Assembly: GCA_041685145.1 (NCBI GenBank) | Contig: JAWLGJ010000020.1 | Span: forward strand, 1 to 54,256 | Length of the DNA: 54,256 bases | Direction of reading: 5' to 3' | From: JAWLGJ01 sp041685145 | GTDB taxonomy: Bacteria > Pseudomonadota > Alphaproteobacteria > Rhodospirillales > Magnetospirillaceae | In this document: piece by piece, positions 54,194 to 54,256 of the stretch | Layout: every line of letters begins with the position of its first letter | Position numbering within the stretch: the stretch's first letter is position 1 | Notes under the pieces: generated by a model | The model's input: the letters and a program-made list of their open reading frames with translations, nothing else | What the model was told of the DNA's origin: nothing | The model's database searches: none | Position numbers and translations under genes: made by a program

Positions 54194-54256
54194 ACCGTTG
54201 TGTCCCTCGCCGGGCGCTCGCTCCGCTCGCTTGGCCGCCGCCTCAATGGCGGTGAG
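54191..54256 (-). CDS. Possible C-terminal end of a convergent gene
   Basis: The minus strand is open from the edge to a TAG at 54191-54193, giving 21 codons: LTAIEAAAKRAERAPGEG and then HNG. The alanine- and charge-rich tail reads like a genuine C-terminus, but it is too short to identify. Confidence 0.35.
   Translation of the reverse strand, partial: LTAIEAAAKRAERAPGEGHNG

Overview
This 54 kb window is GC-rich, densely coded DNA that looks like chromosome from an alphaproteobacterium, probably a Rhodospirillales-type organism and possibly a metagenome scaffold because it contains a run of ten Ns. Support for alphaproteobacteria: a 429-residue ProRS without an inserted editing domain, a DUF2336 protein, a Rhodobacter-type PmtA methyltransferase, an RpoH sigma factor with its RpoH box, and an HDLRQPLQ-type hybrid histidine kinase. 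Every assignment comes from reading translated sequence; no database search was run.

Left part (1-16 kb): the N-terminal part of a Na+/H+ antiporter-like protein (cut by the edge), a TAXI-type TRAP transporter (binding protein, hairpin terminator, fused permease), a ChaN-like haem-binding protein, an orphan SocA/Panacea-domain protein, the ydbH-ynbE-ydbL envelope lipid-transport trio, and a tightly overlapping molybdoenzyme-maturation set (split XdhC, a molybdopterin-binding/MobA-like fusion, an ACT-domain protein). A three-gene minus-strand group (SDR oxidoreductase and two unknowns) and a PAS hybrid histidine kinase follow.

Middle (16-36 kb): an esterase-like phytase-family protein, a DUF2892 membrane protein, an M1-like peptidase, an Ntn-type amidohydrolase with an odd start, rpoH, a long leader and nifJ (pyruvate:ferredoxin oxidoreductase), the assembly gap, an MFS transporter, hpt, a cold-shock gene, adenine deaminase, phenylacetate-CoA ligase, and the run proS-lolC/E-lolC/E-lolD with two tandem Lol permeases.

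Right part (36-54 kb): tungstate-type ABC genes (tupBC, no binding protein), an SPW-repeat protein behind a strong hairpin, ectA-ectB without ectC, pmtA, a YchJ protein, two Gln-rich peptidoglycan-binding-domain proteins, the sulfur-oxidation set sat / aprB-aprA, Cu-Zn SOD, an L,D-transpeptidase, a YkgJ-type cysteine-cluster protein, DUF2336, and ubiT-ubiU-ubiV for O2-independent ubiquinone synthesis.

Read together, sat-aprBA (sulfite oxidation to sulfate via APS), nifJ (low-potential electron chemistry) and ubiTUV (quinone synthesis without O2), beside sodC, suggest a sulfur-oxidising organism that lives across oxic-anoxic boundaries; ectAB and the SPW protein point to salt or general stress. 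No rRNA, tRNA, CRISPR array, insertion sequence or prophage was recognised. I found no clearly new multi-gene defence or biosynthetic system; the most unusual items are the ectC-less ectoine genes with a C-terminally extended EctA, the tandem Lol permeases, the possible ATA/TAA coupled start behind rpoH, and several regulatory hairpins.
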